Positions 9,401 to 18,688 of a stretch of DNA of 64,000 bases are shown in pieces. The stretch's first letter is position 1, and every line of letters starts with the position of its first letter. The notes under the pieces are model-generated. The model ran no database searches, was not told the origin of the DNA, and worked only from the letters and a program-made list of their open reading frames with translations. The translations under genes and the position numbers were made by a program. The DNA lies in the NCBI GenBank assembly GCA_017553635.1, contig JAFZKN010000007.1, forward strand, positions 310,001-374,000, in the 5' to 3' direction. The stretch is from Treponema sp. (GTDB lineage: Bacteria; Spirochaetota; Spirochaetia; Treponematales; Treponemataceae).

Positions 9401-11348
9401 TTACAGTTGCTCCTGCCCAGTCTATTGTCATCTGACCATGCTTCTTTTTGTTCGACCAGATTTCTGTAGAATTATCGCTCCATTCACCTTTAATTTTTAT
9501 TTTATCTGTAATATTTCCATTTGTATCTTTGTTAAATGGAGGAAGCATTTTTGCTTTTTTGTTAAGGTTATAATCATCAAAATCTATGGTCTTTATTACA
9601 TTTCCGCTTTTATCTGTTAAGACAAGCTCTTTAATAAAAAGTTTTGGAGATTCGGTATCACCTGCATATGTAAACATATCAATGTTTGCACTTCCGCCGT
9701 TATCTACAGCCATGATTACAAAGTTTTGAACCTTCAGTTTTTCTGTATTACCATCAATTCCAAAATCATTAAAAATATTAAATGATTTACTGAATGTTTT
9801 CTTTACTTTTTTAGGATCATCAGAAGTTGCAGCTGTAAGAGGTATTTTCCAAACTTTATTGCCGTTAACATCAACTTTACCTGTATTATAAGCTGAATCT
9901 GTCGAGCCTACACCCCACGCACTATAAGTACTCTTATAATAATCAATAATTTTTACAGGATCATCAAATGCTGTGCTCAGTCTTACAAGCTTTAACTCTT
10001 TAATATCACCATCATCAGTTACATAACCTGCTAATGTAATATCTCCACTTGAGTTACCAAACATAGGTTTTGTAGTATCTGTGGTAATTTTTATTTCAGG
10101 AGGATTAACATCCCTCACAGCCATATATCGCTTTTCAACTTCAGAATTGTTGCCATTTATATCCGTACATACTACTTCTACCCTGAATTTTACATTTTCT
10201 GTTAATGCATCTACAGACCATGCTTTATATTTAGGATAATTTTCACTCTGCAAGTCTAAAGTTTCTGTATTTACAGGTTCAGTTTCATTTTCCTTATAAA
10301 CCTTTATAACAATATTCTTTAAGCCATCATCATCATATGCCTGTCCCTGTAAAGTACATCCCGGATATACAGAACTATGATTAGCTTCTACAACCGAATA
10401 ACTTGTTTCACCAAATTTTGCATCAACCCAAGGAGTGTCCGCATCATTGTAATATGTAAACCATCCCTGACAAACAGTTTCTACGTTTCCAGCCTGGTCA
10501 TGACTTTCTGTTACAATGCGAACAATTTTTTTCTCATGTTCATATCCGGCAACATTACATAACTTAAATGACGCACTCCAGTTTCTTAAATTGTCACCTG
10601 TTACGGTCTTTTTAAGAATCGGACTTGCTGCAACGTCAGTAACATCACTTGTTGTTTTGTCATCAAGATAAACGATTAACTTATCAAGTTTTCCTTCTTC
10701 TTTCTGCGAACCGGTTACCGTAAATTCTCCGTTTATCAAGCTTGTAAGAACCGTATTGTCTTTTAAACTATATCCATTATTAAGCGCCTGTGCTGATGAA
10801 TAATTCTTTACAGTTGCAGGTTCAATCAGAGATACAACAGGGTCTATTTTATCTACAGTAACAGAACGCTCATCTTTAGAAGACTTACTTTCATTTCCGT
10901 ACATATCATAAACCTGTGTTGCTATCATAAATTCTGTACCATTTACTACAGAATTATCAAATGCATATGTAAGAGTCCAGGTAATATCTTTACCAGATCC
11001 TGTAGCAGTACAACGACTTGTATCATAGTCTTCCCATGAACCAAGTGTGTTATTATAGAATTCCCATTTTCTGTCTGTCAGACGGAATTTATAAGTATTA
11101 TCTGCAGTAGGATTATCCAGCGGTTCAATCTGAACTGTCATTAACGATACTCCAGAATCGTCATGTGCAGTTCCTCTGATTGTAAATTCGTTTAAGATAT
11201 ATCCTGTATGCTCAGGTGAAGACACCTTTACAGAAGGTGGATAGACATCTACTTTTTCTCCAAGACCGACTTCACAAGAGAAGATAGAAAATATAGAGGT
11301 CAAAATTGCAACTGTTCTAATAATTCGTTTAATCATATTATCTCTCAT
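6492..11348 (-). CDS. Giant surface lipoprotein with Ig-like repeats (1618 aa)
   Basis: The signal peptide ends in a lipobox (SIFSC), predicting an N-terminally lipidated, probably surface-exposed protein. The mature start CEVGLGE matches CEVGMGE of the upstream paralogue. Ig-like beta-sandwich segments fill most of the length. From about residue 700 there are three repeat modules with the pattern 'Y-x-G-K/E-x-I ... F-x-x-x-V ... L-x-L' (near 700, 840 and 1050). Between the last two lies a segment ending in AYQEDAAGNKSP. Near 1400 a chitobiase-C-terminal-like stretch (VDCQTPG) is visible, and the end is aromatic. AGGAGG lies 8 nt before the start. Only 15 bp separate it from the paralogue upstream, so they form one operon. 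Ligand unknown; adhesion or glycan binding is inference. Confidence 0.85.
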   Translation of the reverse strand: MRDNMIKRIIRTVAILTSIFSIFSCEVGLGEKVDVYPPSVKVSSPEHTGYILNEFTIRGTAHDDSGVSLMTVQIEPLDNPTADNTYKFRLTDRKWEFYNNTLGSWEDYDTSRCTATGSGKDITWTLTYAFDNSVVNGTEFMIATQVYDMYGNESKSSKDERSVTVDKIDPVVSLIEPATVKNYSSAQALNNGYSLKDNTVLTSLINGEFTVTGSQKEEGKLDKLIVYLDDKTTSDVTDVAASPILKKTVTGDNLRNWSASFKLCNVAGYEHEKKIVRIVTESHDQAGNVETVCQGWFTYYNDADTPWVDAKFGETSYSVVEANHSSVYPGCTLQGQAYDDDGLKNIVIKVYKENETEPVNTETLDLQSENYPKYKAWSVDALTENVKFRVEVVCTDINGNNSEVEKRYMAVRDVNPPEIKITTDTTKPMFGNSSGDITLAGYVTDDGDIKELKLVRLSTAFDDPVKIIDYYKSTYSAWGVGSTDSAYNTGKVDVNGNKVWKIPLTAATSDDPKKVKKTFSKSFNIFNDFGIDGNTEKLKVQNFVIMAVDNGGSANIDMFTYAGDTESPKLFIKELVLTDKSGNVIKTIDFDDYNLNKKAKMLPPFNKDTNGNITDKIKIKGEWSDNSTEIWSNKKKHGQMTIDWAGATVTLNVKEDGTGKWETNNITPPDATTALIEMTFKDLAGNIVKTNENFFVSSNDPELLRITAEQNDGSYKAGEKIKIILEFNKAVKFSGGSPTLTLNVPSTGTKRTVGCTTSSQETNQHIFEYEVRSGEDIDVLDVTAVNKNSSVWKSTVNGADFEVVNMKTKDGAAIVNSLPATGKFSGSRTIKIDTVKPKITSLSRVTSSGSYGKDKEIFISAQFSESVTIGDEDKVFLNLNTGSKTTKFQKTGPNKGLFTYKVKAGENVDEFDVAASNGIVISGAGIVDDAGNAMDSPVTNTVTHEDLKDIRIDTTAPGKPTIVGISKGAYIYANTGAKFTLGNISDDAVIKKYSVDDGKSWSNYTGQVTIDKNGEYDILAYQEDAAGNKSPDFAASDKYHINIDIGNILTSITAGVPTGTYTTGKEIPVYLNFRKKVTIASGAKLTLSNNKEAVYTSGSGTTKATFTYTVANGDDCTSLNVSSITGTYKDEKGNVIDDYVKVIPTGKNLNDSRDITIATDSPYVVAATYNASAKVLTIEFNKPISKASGNIVITHDANYRAPSVLDVNKFNNFKAKESSIGDYYTLGVIGSDANENPDTVEKYILNFDKNNTSSDVISALQAADAHKVTIPINSSYITINKTSAGTDKNKKLIVTLQDSYALPVKGANYDIVIDAGIVKDMQNHDSITGTGYTLTENGVEDPVIRIEKKDEVISNISTANNTMTVEQPLTAQVKVDCQTPGVTPTVTVQSQTNAQDAYTTNSGAIKKKARSLSNATVTQTTSNGTVSMTLGSSTNTTNGYIYKLTATTTKNSVTKTAYEYAYRSVYTLTNAPGINDDVTAYSGTYKQLYIRGGDNTSGGLSISSFPVSWETSQFNKVRAMTNSTGSTWYWVTWKINVNAYMQPLRGNVPSDAATKGPGRWSWSMQGPVPTGLSNYILYPGQSLSISGNTNYLYGAMTFYKKHCEYRDGDAVIKEMQPE

Positions 11349-11363
11349 AATTTTTACCTCCTC

Positions 11364-14300
11364 TTACTGAACATTTGTTCCAGACCAGAAATTCTGCTTG
11401 GTTATATAAGCAGCACCTCCGTAACTGTTCAGAGGGTAGTCTCTTGAGTGGTTCGTACCGCAAAGCAGAATCGCCCAGTTATTAGAAATTATTTCATAAG
11501 AAACAAATACAAAATTCTTTCTATCCTGCGTTCCATCACCATTAGGAATGACATAGCAGTTCTTAGAATAACGTCCCGCTCCATTAGGGTCATCTTCGTC
11601 TGTTGCATCCTTTAACGGGAAGCCGTTAACACTAGGCTGTCCACCAGCTGCAGTACCACCTTCTATATTTAAACATGCAACTGCCTGACCTGATTTAATA
11701 TATACAATTGTCTTGAATATACCCTCATAACCATTTTCAGAAGCATTAAATCCCGTTTTTGTTGCATATGCAGTAATATAATCTTTTCGAGCAGTCGTAT
11801 AAGAACCATCTCCTATAATTATATCATTGCCCTGTGTATAAGTACTTGCACCAAGTTTTTCGAGATTTGCCTTTGTTATATCTGCAGGCGTGTTTCTCTT
11901 ATTTGTATGATAAGTTGTATTATCATTTTCACTTCCACCATCGTAAGCTGCACCGGCAGGAGGCGTATCTGTATAAACAGTTCCGTTATTAAACACTTTC
12001 GAGTATTTAATTGCAGCGCCAGGAGTTTCACAATCAATTCGTACACGACAATATCCTGTAGGGGCAATTGCAGCAGAAGAATTATCTTTTATAGCTGTTT
12101 TATACTTTCCGTTATTTACAGTTACATCCGTAAATGTTCCATTTGCCTTTGGTTCATGCGCTCCCCATCCATGAGTATAACGGTCTACACGCACAACAGG
12201 TTTTGCAACATTATTACTCCACAAAGAATAGTTATCTGTTGCACCTGTAATATTCATACCTTTATAGAAGTTCTCTGAATTATCACGGAACGCTGTATCA
12301 GGAATTATAAGTTCCCATTCTCGACCGTCTTCTATTGCTTCCTGGAATGTTATTTCAACAGTATCACCTGTTACCTTTACGTAACTTGAAGCAACATCAA
12401 CTTTATGCTGGTGATATCCAACACTTTCGAGTGCATCACGAATATCTGCAACACTTGCTGTAAACGTTCCATCATTTCCGTTATCAAGAGCAGCAGTTCC
12501 GCTGTCTACACCAAGTTCGTACGCAAGTACATATTTTGTTTCTGTATCAGGAACATATTTCCCGTTAGCAATCTTTAATCCGTGCGTAATCTTTCTGTAC
12601 GGACCTACTGCAATTCCTGTGCGAGTATGTAAAAGCTCATAACCATCTGTACCAAGACGAAGCATTTTCGCCTTATTGGCAGCTGACATCTGATTATAGT
12701 ATTTATTAAATTCATCAACTGTAAATACAGCAGGAATATACCAGTTACCCTTTCTCTGAAGAATAATTGTTCCAGCTTCTGCAAATACATTCTCGCTAAA
12801 TTTAAGTGTTATCTTAAACTTACCAGATGAATTGTCTGTCATACTTGCAACGCCACTTACAGAACCATTCATTGCAGGAGTATAAGTTGTAATAGTCGGC
12901 GCAACTCCATCAAGTATGATATCATCTCGCTTACCACCATCTGCTGCAGCAAGATAAGAGTTGTTTGACGGAGTAAGTACTTTTGGAGTAGTTGCAAATG
13001 CCGGAGAGTTTCCGTCTTCATCTTTAAAAGTACTTACGAAGGTAATTTCAGAAACTTTAATTCCTTTATAATCATCTGTCTGATCTACTGTATAAGTAAA
13101 ACTTACGGCATTAGTCTTATATCCGCCAGAAGGAATTGTTGCAGGCACATTTACATTAATCGGATCTGATGTAACAGTTCCTGCTTTATTCTGGAATTTT
13201 AATGTGATGTCCGAAGCTGCTTTAATTACAACTTTTGATTCAAAGTTAAGAGTAAAGTTAACTTCTTCTCCAGCTCCATAGCTACCGTCTGCAAGTTCAA
13301 TACTAAAGTTTGTAACAGAAGCAAATTTGCTGTTAATTTTTACTGCAACCGGAGTCGAGTTAGGAGATCTGTTTCCTGCAGCATCTTCCTGATATGTAAC
13401 AATGCTGTAAGTTCCATCACCTAATTCTTCCTTATTTGCAGAGTCATATTCTGTAAATGAAACTCCGTCTGTAGAATAATAACCTGTTGCACCATCATCA
13501 ATTCCGATAAGCTCTAATTCTTTAGCTTCGTTATATGTCATTGCAGACAAATTGATAGTCGGAGCAGCAGCAGGAGGAGTATAATCGATATATACACCCG
13601 AAGGTCCGTTCGTATTGTTTGTAAGCTTTATTGTATTTTCTACATTATCTGTAAGATTTGACAAATCTGCTGTAGCAAAGCATGAAGCAAGCGCATATCT
13701 TAATTCACCCTGAGGATCTGTATTCTTAACAGGATGAACAAAATAAAGCTTGTTCTCAGCTGTATCAATTTTTTCAAATGTAAAGTTTACAGGAGATGAA
13801 CCAACGTACAGCAACAGTGTCGGACTTGTACTAAAGAGAACAGGTTCTGACATAGTGAGCACTGCATTTATTTTTTTATCTACTGTACAGTAACTGTTTC
13901 CATCACCAGAAGTAACTGATATAGCTGTAACAACCGGGAAAATTCCGTCAAGTTTAACAACTTTGTCTATCGTAGTATTGCTATCTTTCTTATACTTTAA
14001 AACTTCTGCCTTAGAAAGTGTTGTATATATTCCACCTTCACCAAGTTCTGTAGCACGTATTGTTGCACCATCTGCAAGTTTATCTACATCCGTTTCCGAA
14101 GAATTTACATCTTTTGCAGTATACAATCCCTGACACACTATCTTATCAGATTCCGCATAATCAGGAACTGTCCATGTAAATGTAAGAGAGTTTGTTCCAC
14201 TTCCACTTTCATATGTCGCATACTGAATGCTGTTATCAACAGCAACGCCCGGCTTCTTTACCGATATATTTGAAAGCTTTAACTTTGGTGTTCCAGAAAC

Positions 14301-16436
14301 TTTAACCTCACGTGTAAACGATACCTTAAACTTAAACACAGAACCTGCTTTATAAGTCGTATCATGATTTTTATCAACTGTAATTGATGATATTGTAGGA
14401 CGAGGGCTCAAAATTACAGAACGCATATCTTCACCCAAACCACCGTTATCAAGCTTATCAGTTGCGTAGAATGTAAAGGTCGGCTGTGTCTCATCTTTTG
14501 CCCATGTAGTAAGAGTTGCTTTTGGAATAGTAAGAGTTACATAACCATTTGCATCAGGAGTCGATATCTTTGGTGTACTTGATGTAGTAAATACTTTCTC
14601 TTCATTTCCGATTTTTGTCGTAATCTTATAAAGCTCCGGTTTCATAGCAATACCATTTGCTTTTTCTCCCTTAAACTTAATTACGAGATCAGATACCGTA
14701 TAGTCATGAACTTTCAATTCAGTATCAGGTTCTTTAATATCGATAGAAGGCGGAAGATTATCACCACTTAAAATAAACGGCTTCGTAACTTCATTACCGT
14801 CTGTATCAACAAGAAGGATTTCAAAGAATTTCTCATCCTTCGCAGCAGACGCTCCCGCAGAAGTTTTAAAATCTGTAAACAGGTTCATCGTAATTTCAAA
14901 TTCCTGTTTATTCCATTCTCCAACTTTATTTGTTCCGGTTATTGCTTTATACCAGATTACTTCATTTGTTCCTGATATTGTTTTCTTTGCCGATGTATCA
15001 TTTTTATTCTGTTCAAAAAGTGTTTTTGCACGTTCTTCCCTATCAAGATTTGCTTTATTAGGAATATACGCAATCTTTACATATGAAGAACCCTTCGTAT
15101 CAAGAGAATATCCTTTAAACTTAAATTCATTTTCAGAACTACTTTCCATTGTCGGTGTAGAATTTTCTACAGGGCTTTCAATAAAAAGCATTGGCTTAGC
15201 AGAGTCAACAATTTCTGCCTCGATTACTCTTGCATTCCATTTTCCATTCATATCCTTCGCAGCGCATACAAGATACATCTGGAGAGGGACATCCGGCGCA
15301 ATGATTGTTTCAGGGTAATCTCTGTAATTATCTGCAAAACCTGTTTTAGAAATTACAGGCTCTTCAGACGTAGAAGATCCGAATACAGTACTTCTCAAAG
15401 AAGAATTTGTTATAAGACTCTGAGCATAAGATTCACATGTTCCAGTAATTGTTTTTTTAAGTGCACAATAAATTTCTTTTAAACCATCATCGTCAAAGAA
15501 GTCTACCGGAATAGAAGAACCTACACTTGCCCTTATCTTTCCATCTTTAACTTGTGTCTGCTGAATTCCCGGTTTATCACTTTCAGGATACCATAAAATA
15601 TATTTTCCGGTATCTCTTGTATCTTCATTAAAGTTAACTGGATCATCATTATCTTTTGCATAATATTCAACTCTTAAATAATGTTTTCCAGAACTGCATG
15701 CAGAGTTTCCACTGCCAGCCTCGGAACCATTAACCAAATCTGACTGAGTAAATTTAAATGAAGGCGAGTAAATTGATTTACCGTCACCGATATAAAACGC
15801 AGATGCATCAGATGCATTTACAGTTTTTTCTGCAATAGGAATTGTTGTTGATTTTGTATCTTCAAATAATTTTACGGTAATTGTATCTATGCTCATTGCA
15901 TCATAAAAACTTCCGTAAAGTGTAAACTCCTGATTCTGAGGATAATCTTTGTTTACAGATAAAGTAAAATCGAGATCTTCAAGAAAATCTTTATCCTGAA
16001 GTTGTGTCTGTACAGAATTTCCACGATCTGTATACCAGTCTTTTCCGACAGGAGCGTTTTCATCAACAAGTAAAGTTATTGTTCGTGCAGATCTTGTAGA
16101 AGTATTTTTTAAGCGGTCATTTGCTTCACAAAGAAAAGTTATTTCGCCTTCTTCTTCTGGTGGAAGATTTACATGGAACTCCCAATTCTCACCGGTAATT
16201 CTTGCATTTCCATAAACTCGTCCAGTTTCTTTGTTAGAAATTGTAACACTGTTTACACCGATGTTATCTTTACATGTTCCCTTTAAATCAAATTCCAAAG
16301 GCTGATAAGTAAATTTCCCCGGCGAAGATATAGTAAGTTCAGGAGCCTCAAGATCGAGCGCTTCTCCCATACCTACTTCACAACCAGTAAGAGTCAAAAA
16401 CAAAACTGTTAATAGTGGTAAGAATACTTTTTTCAT
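11364..16436 (-). CDS. Giant surface lipoprotein with Ig-like repeats (1690 aa), first gene of the pair
   Basis: A typical lipoprotein signal peptide ends in LTGC, followed by EVGMGEALDLEAPELTISSP. It is a paralogue of the next gene. Both share the Cys-EVG-x-GE start, N-terminal Ig-like domains, three 'YxxG...F...V...L' modules at matching places (near 690, 840 and 1050), the AYQEDAAGN-type motif (here TYQEDAAGNRSP) and a chitobiase-C-terminal-like module (RIDCETPGAAIKYS) near residue 1490. The C-terminal 200 residues differ between them and may set specificity. The site GAGGTAA precedes the ATG. The long leader carries a sigma-28-like promoter. The family is presumably outer-membrane anchored, with function unknown. 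Confidence 0.85.
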   Translation of the reverse strand: MKKVFLPLLTVLFLTLTGCEVGMGEALDLEAPELTISSPGKFTYQPLEFDLKGTCKDNIGVNSVTISNKETGRVYGNARITGENWEFHVNLPPEEEGEITFLCEANDRLKNTSTRSARTITLLVDENAPVGKDWYTDRGNSVQTQLQDKDFLEDLDFTLSVNKDYPQNQEFTLYGSFYDAMSIDTITVKLFEDTKSTTIPIAEKTVNASDASAFYIGDGKSIYSPSFKFTQSDLVNGSEAGSGNSACSSGKHYLRVEYYAKDNDDPVNFNEDTRDTGKYILWYPESDKPGIQQTQVKDGKIRASVGSSIPVDFFDDDGLKEIYCALKKTITGTCESYAQSLITNSSLRSTVFGSSTSEEPVISKTGFADNYRDYPETIIAPDVPLQMYLVCAAKDMNGKWNARVIEAEIVDSAKPMLFIESPVENSTPTMESSSENEFKFKGYSLDTKGSSYVKIAYIPNKANLDREERAKTLFEQNKNDTSAKKTISGTNEVIWYKAITGTNKVGEWNKQEFEITMNLFTDFKTSAGASAAKDEKFFEILLVDTDGNEVTKPFILSGDNLPPSIDIKEPDTELKVHDYTVSDLVIKFKGEKANGIAMKPELYKITTKIGNEEKVFTTSSTPKISTPDANGYVTLTIPKATLTTWAKDETQPTFTFYATDKLDNGGLGEDMRSVILSPRPTISSITVDKNHDTTYKAGSVFKFKVSFTREVKVSGTPKLKLSNISVKKPGVAVDNSIQYATYESGSGTNSLTFTWTVPDYAESDKIVCQGLYTAKDVNSSETDVDKLADGATIRATELGEGGIYTTLSKAEVLKYKKDSNTTIDKVVKLDGIFPVVTAISVTSGDGNSYCTVDKKINAVLTMSEPVLFSTSPTLLLYVGSSPVNFTFEKIDTAENKLYFVHPVKNTDPQGELRYALASCFATADLSNLTDNVENTIKLTNNTNGPSGVYIDYTPPAAAPTINLSAMTYNEAKELELIGIDDGATGYYSTDGVSFTEYDSANKEELGDGTYSIVTYQEDAAGNRSPNSTPVAVKINSKFASVTNFSIELADGSYGAGEEVNFTLNFESKVVIKAASDITLKFQNKAGTVTSDPINVNVPATIPSGGYKTNAVSFTYTVDQTDDYKGIKVSEITFVSTFKDEDGNSPAFATTPKVLTPSNNSYLAAADGGKRDDIILDGVAPTITTYTPAMNGSVSGVASMTDNSSGKFKITLKFSENVFAEAGTIILQRKGNWYIPAVFTVDEFNKYYNQMSAANKAKMLRLGTDGYELLHTRTGIAVGPYRKITHGLKIANGKYVPDTETKYVLAYELGVDSGTAALDNGNDGTFTASVADIRDALESVGYHQHKVDVASSYVKVTGDTVEITFQEAIEDGREWELIIPDTAFRDNSENFYKGMNITGATDNYSLWSNNVAKPVVRVDRYTHGWGAHEPKANGTFTDVTVNNGKYKTAIKDNSSAAIAPTGYCRVRIDCETPGAAIKYSKVFNNGTVYTDTPPAGAAYDGGSENDNTTYHTNKRNTPADITKANLEKLGASTYTQGNDIIIGDGSYTTARKDYITAYATKTGFNASENGYEGIFKTIVYIKSGQAVACLNIEGGTAAGGQPSVNGFPLKDATDEDDPNGAGRYSKNCYVIPNGDGTQDRKNFVFVSYEIISNNWAILLCGTNHSRDYPLNSYGGAAYITKQNFWSGTNVQ

Positions 16437-16793
16437 AAATTACCTCGTTAAAAATAACACTCTTTTCGATATCTACACTTATTCCCTTCTAGTATCGGCA
16501 AAGAAGCACCATTTCATTAAGGAAACCTATCTTTATAAAAACTCTCCCCCACTACAACCTCTACATTCCCTCCCACCCGTTTATTTAAAAACACCTCTCC
16601 AAAAATGTTTTAAATGTAGAGAGAATAGAGATATCCTATAATATTCTACATCAAAATTACCATAATGCAAGTAAATTCGCCTGGAAAAATGAATTTATCA
16701 TAATTTATGCGGAATTTGTCCAATAAAGATGATTTTCATTAAAAAAAACGAGAAGATAATCTATGTTTTGATGAATTTTATTCTAATTCTGTT
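16437..16793 (-). promoter_or_regulatory. 357-bp gap: regulatory region of the giant lipoprotein operon
   Basis: No gene is seen here. On the minus strand a sigma-28-like element is present: GCCGATAC (16492-16499), preceded after 16 nt by TAAT (16516-16519). A predicted leader of about 50 nt follows, beginning near the octamer GAATAAGT (16477-16484). Further upstream there is a TATAAAG box near 16533-16539. A G-rich stretch lies at 16546-16578, with three GGG tracts spaced by single bases and then GGGGG. An inverted repeat TGTAGA/TCTACA (about 16615-16650) flanks a TATAATATT core. Confidence 0.5.
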
Positions 16794-17720
16794 TCAGTTG
16801 ATGCGCCACTTTCCGTTTTCCTTTACGAAGCGGCTTGCATTTACTTCGATAAGACGGCCGTCGTCACCAAGCATTTTAATCATGGACTTTAACGGATTTA
16901 TTTCTGTAATCCTGAAATTTGTTCCATCATAGAAAATGTGGAGCCCTTCTGACGGAAGTTTTTTTCGTGCTTCGGCGTAAAAGTCAAATTCATACGAGAG
17001 ACAGCACAAAAGTCGGCCGCACTGCCCCGAAATCTTCATCGAATTAAGCGAAAGATTCTGATCTTTAGCCATTCTGATTGATACAGGACGAAGCTTATCA
17101 GAAACGGCATGACAGCAGTAAGGACGGCCGCATACACCAAGACCGCCTGTAATGCGCGATTCATCACGGACACCTACCTGACGAAGCTCAATACGCATTT
17201 TAAATACAGAAACCAAGTCTTTTACCAGTTCCCTAAAGTCTACACGGTTATCGGCACTAAAGAAGAAAAGAGCTTTCTGTTCATCGATTAAAAAGTGAAC
17301 GGAAATAAGCTTCATATCAAGTTTGTGATACGCAACTTTTTCTTTAAATACTTTAAATGCATCTATTTCTTTCTGCTTAAAATTTTCTGCTTTCTTTAAA
17401 TCTTCTTTTGTTGCTTTCCTGTCAATAATTACAACATCATCCGGTTTAATTCCAACTGGAGTCGTTGCTTTTCCAAGAACAACCGCAAGATCACTTCCAT
17501 ATCTTGTCGGAACTATAACTTTATCGCCAGGATTTAATTCCATCGACTCGTCATCGACGTTTGCGTAAAGACCTTCGCATGAATATTCAAGTTTAAGACG
17601 GTATAAAGGTTCGTTAAAGACATAATGCTCGTCAGAAGTCGATTCATAACTTGTATCATTATCTTCAAGACCGGAAAGATCATTTTCTGAATCTATATCA
17701 TTTTCAAAAATGTCACTCAT
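16794..17720 (-). CDS. PSP1-domain protein (RicT/YaaT-like)
   Basis: The 308-residue protein carries the PSP1 C-terminal domain. Its cysteine signatures are clear: GVCGRPYCCHAV and, 40 residues on, SGQCGRLLCCLSYEFDFY. In Bacillus the homologue RicT (YaaT) belongs to a complex with RicA and RicF that affects RNA processing and phosphorelay control and carries Fe-S clusters. Here the acidic N-terminal 45 residues are an extra low-complexity extension. YaaR lies immediately upstream, as in Firmicutes where yaaR and yaaT are near neighbours. It is the last gene of the M23-bactofilin-YaaR-PSP1 unit. Confidence 0.88.
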   Translation of the reverse strand: MSDIFENDIDSENDLSGLEDNDTSYESTSDEHYVFNEPLYRLKLEYSCEGLYANVDDESMELNPGDKVIVPTRYGSDLAVVLGKATTPVGIKPDDVVIIDRKATKEDLKKAENFKQKEIDAFKVFKEKVAYHKLDMKLISVHFLIDEQKALFFFSADNRVDFRELVKDLVSVFKMRIELRQVGVRDESRITGGLGVCGRPYCCHAVSDKLRPVSIRMAKDQNLSLNSMKISGQCGRLLCCLSYEFDFYAEARKKLPSEGLHIFYDGTNFRITEINPLKSMIKMLGDDGRLIEVNASRFVKENGKWRIN

Positions 17721-17744
17721 TTTTTTCCACTTACAATCAGACTT

Positions 17745-18278
17745 TTAAGCGGCCATCAAATCTATGACAAGCCCGTTTATCTCGTGAATCTTATCGAGAA
17801 GTTTAAGCTTGTCTAAATGGTTATACCATATATCGTAAGAAAGTTTTTCGAGCTTTTCGTTTATCGCTGCTATCTGAACAGCTGGATCAAGCGGACGTCC
17901 TCTTTTGTTTCTCCCGATACGCTTGTAGCGCTCAACCGTATAATTGTTTTTTTCCAAGAATTTTACAAACTGGCCAACGGCCTTTTTATACCTGTCGTAA
18001 GCCTGGGGAGTTGCGTTAATTCCTAATTGGTCCCCGGCTAAATCAAGTTCATCCTTTAAGAAATCTACAGCATCATCAACCGACATTCCCGAGATTTCCG
18101 GAGGAAGTCCCTGTGAAAGAAGAAGATTTTCTTCCTGTCTGTCTTTTATCAAAGATGAAAATCCTTTTGTTATCCTGCCCGCACCTTTCTGCTTTTGAGT
18201 TTCCTTTGCCTGATTCTGGGCAGCAGATGCTGCAGCGGCAAAATAAAGTGAGCCGGATGTTGCATCAACAGGATTCAT
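17745..18278 (-). CDS. YaaR/DUF327 family protein
   Basis: The 177-residue protein has the conserved C-terminal helical core of the YaaR (DUF327) family, with the landmark YKRIGRNKRGRPLDPAVQIAAINEKL. The N-terminal 35 residues are alanine- and glutamine-rich and probably disordered. Function is unknown, but the family is repeatedly found beside PSP1/RicT. The ATG overlaps the stop of the bactofilin gene by 4 bp (ATGA), so translation is coupled. Confidence 0.82.
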   Translation of the reverse strand: MNPVDATSGSLYFAAAASAAQNQAKETQKQKGAGRITKGFSSLIKDRQEENLLLSQGLPPEISGMSVDDAVDFLKDELDLAGDQLGINATPQAYDRYKKAVGQFVKFLEKNNYTVERYKRIGRNKRGRPLDPAVQIAAINEKLEKLSYDIWYNHLDKLKLLDKIHEINGLVIDLMAA

Positions 18279-18688
18279 CTTGCAAACGCCTTATTCCTTA
18301 TTTCCTTTGACTGGTTCTGCATTGCAGTTTCCTGGTCATAACGTTCTACATCAGGAATCGAAATACAGTTTCCATGAAGAACAACTTTATCTTCTACCTG
18401 AAGTCTGTGTGTCGAAACATCACCGATAACTGTAGAAGTGGGCATAAGTTTAATTCCTTCAGGAGCAGTAACGTCCCCTATTACAATTCCGCGGATCGTT
18501 GCAGAACGTGCAGCAATGTTTCCGCGTACTCTTGCTTTATCACCGATGATAATGTTTCCACTTATCTCAACGTTCCCGTCGATGTCTCCATCTACCATCA
18601 TACCACCAGCAACACGAAAATCACCTGAAAAAGCAGACCCGGCGCTGATCATAGTTTTCATTGAAAAGTCGTCATCAGAAGAAGCCAT
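18275..18688 (-). CDS. Bactofilin (polymer-forming cytoskeletal protein)
   Basis: This 137-residue protein is a right-handed beta-helix of the bactofilin family. Hydrophobic-glycine repeats run from about residue 20 to 115 (for example GDFRVAGGMMVDGDIDGNVEISG). Bactofilins polymerise without nucleotide and position cell-wall enzymes. The gene lies directly after an M23 endopeptidase with a 1-bp overlap, a pairing known from several bacteria where both affect cell shape. A role in helical or curved cell form is likely here but inferred. Confidence 0.92.
   Translation of the reverse strand: MASSDDDFSMKTMISAGSAFSGDFRVAGGMMVDGDIDGNVEISGNIIIGDKARVRGNIAARSATIRGIVIGDVTAPEGIKLMPTSTVIGDVSTHRLQVEDKVVLHGNCISIPDVERYDQETAMQNQSKEIRNKAFAR

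Noticed and set aside
7551..9620. Plus-strand open frames within the giant lipoprotein genes
   Set aside because: Antisense shadows with biased composition and no initiation signals.
17240..17255. GCCGATAA on the minus strand inside the PSP1 gene
   Set aside because: There is no TAAA at 15-16 nt upstream and it is in coding sequence. Not a sigma-28 promoter.
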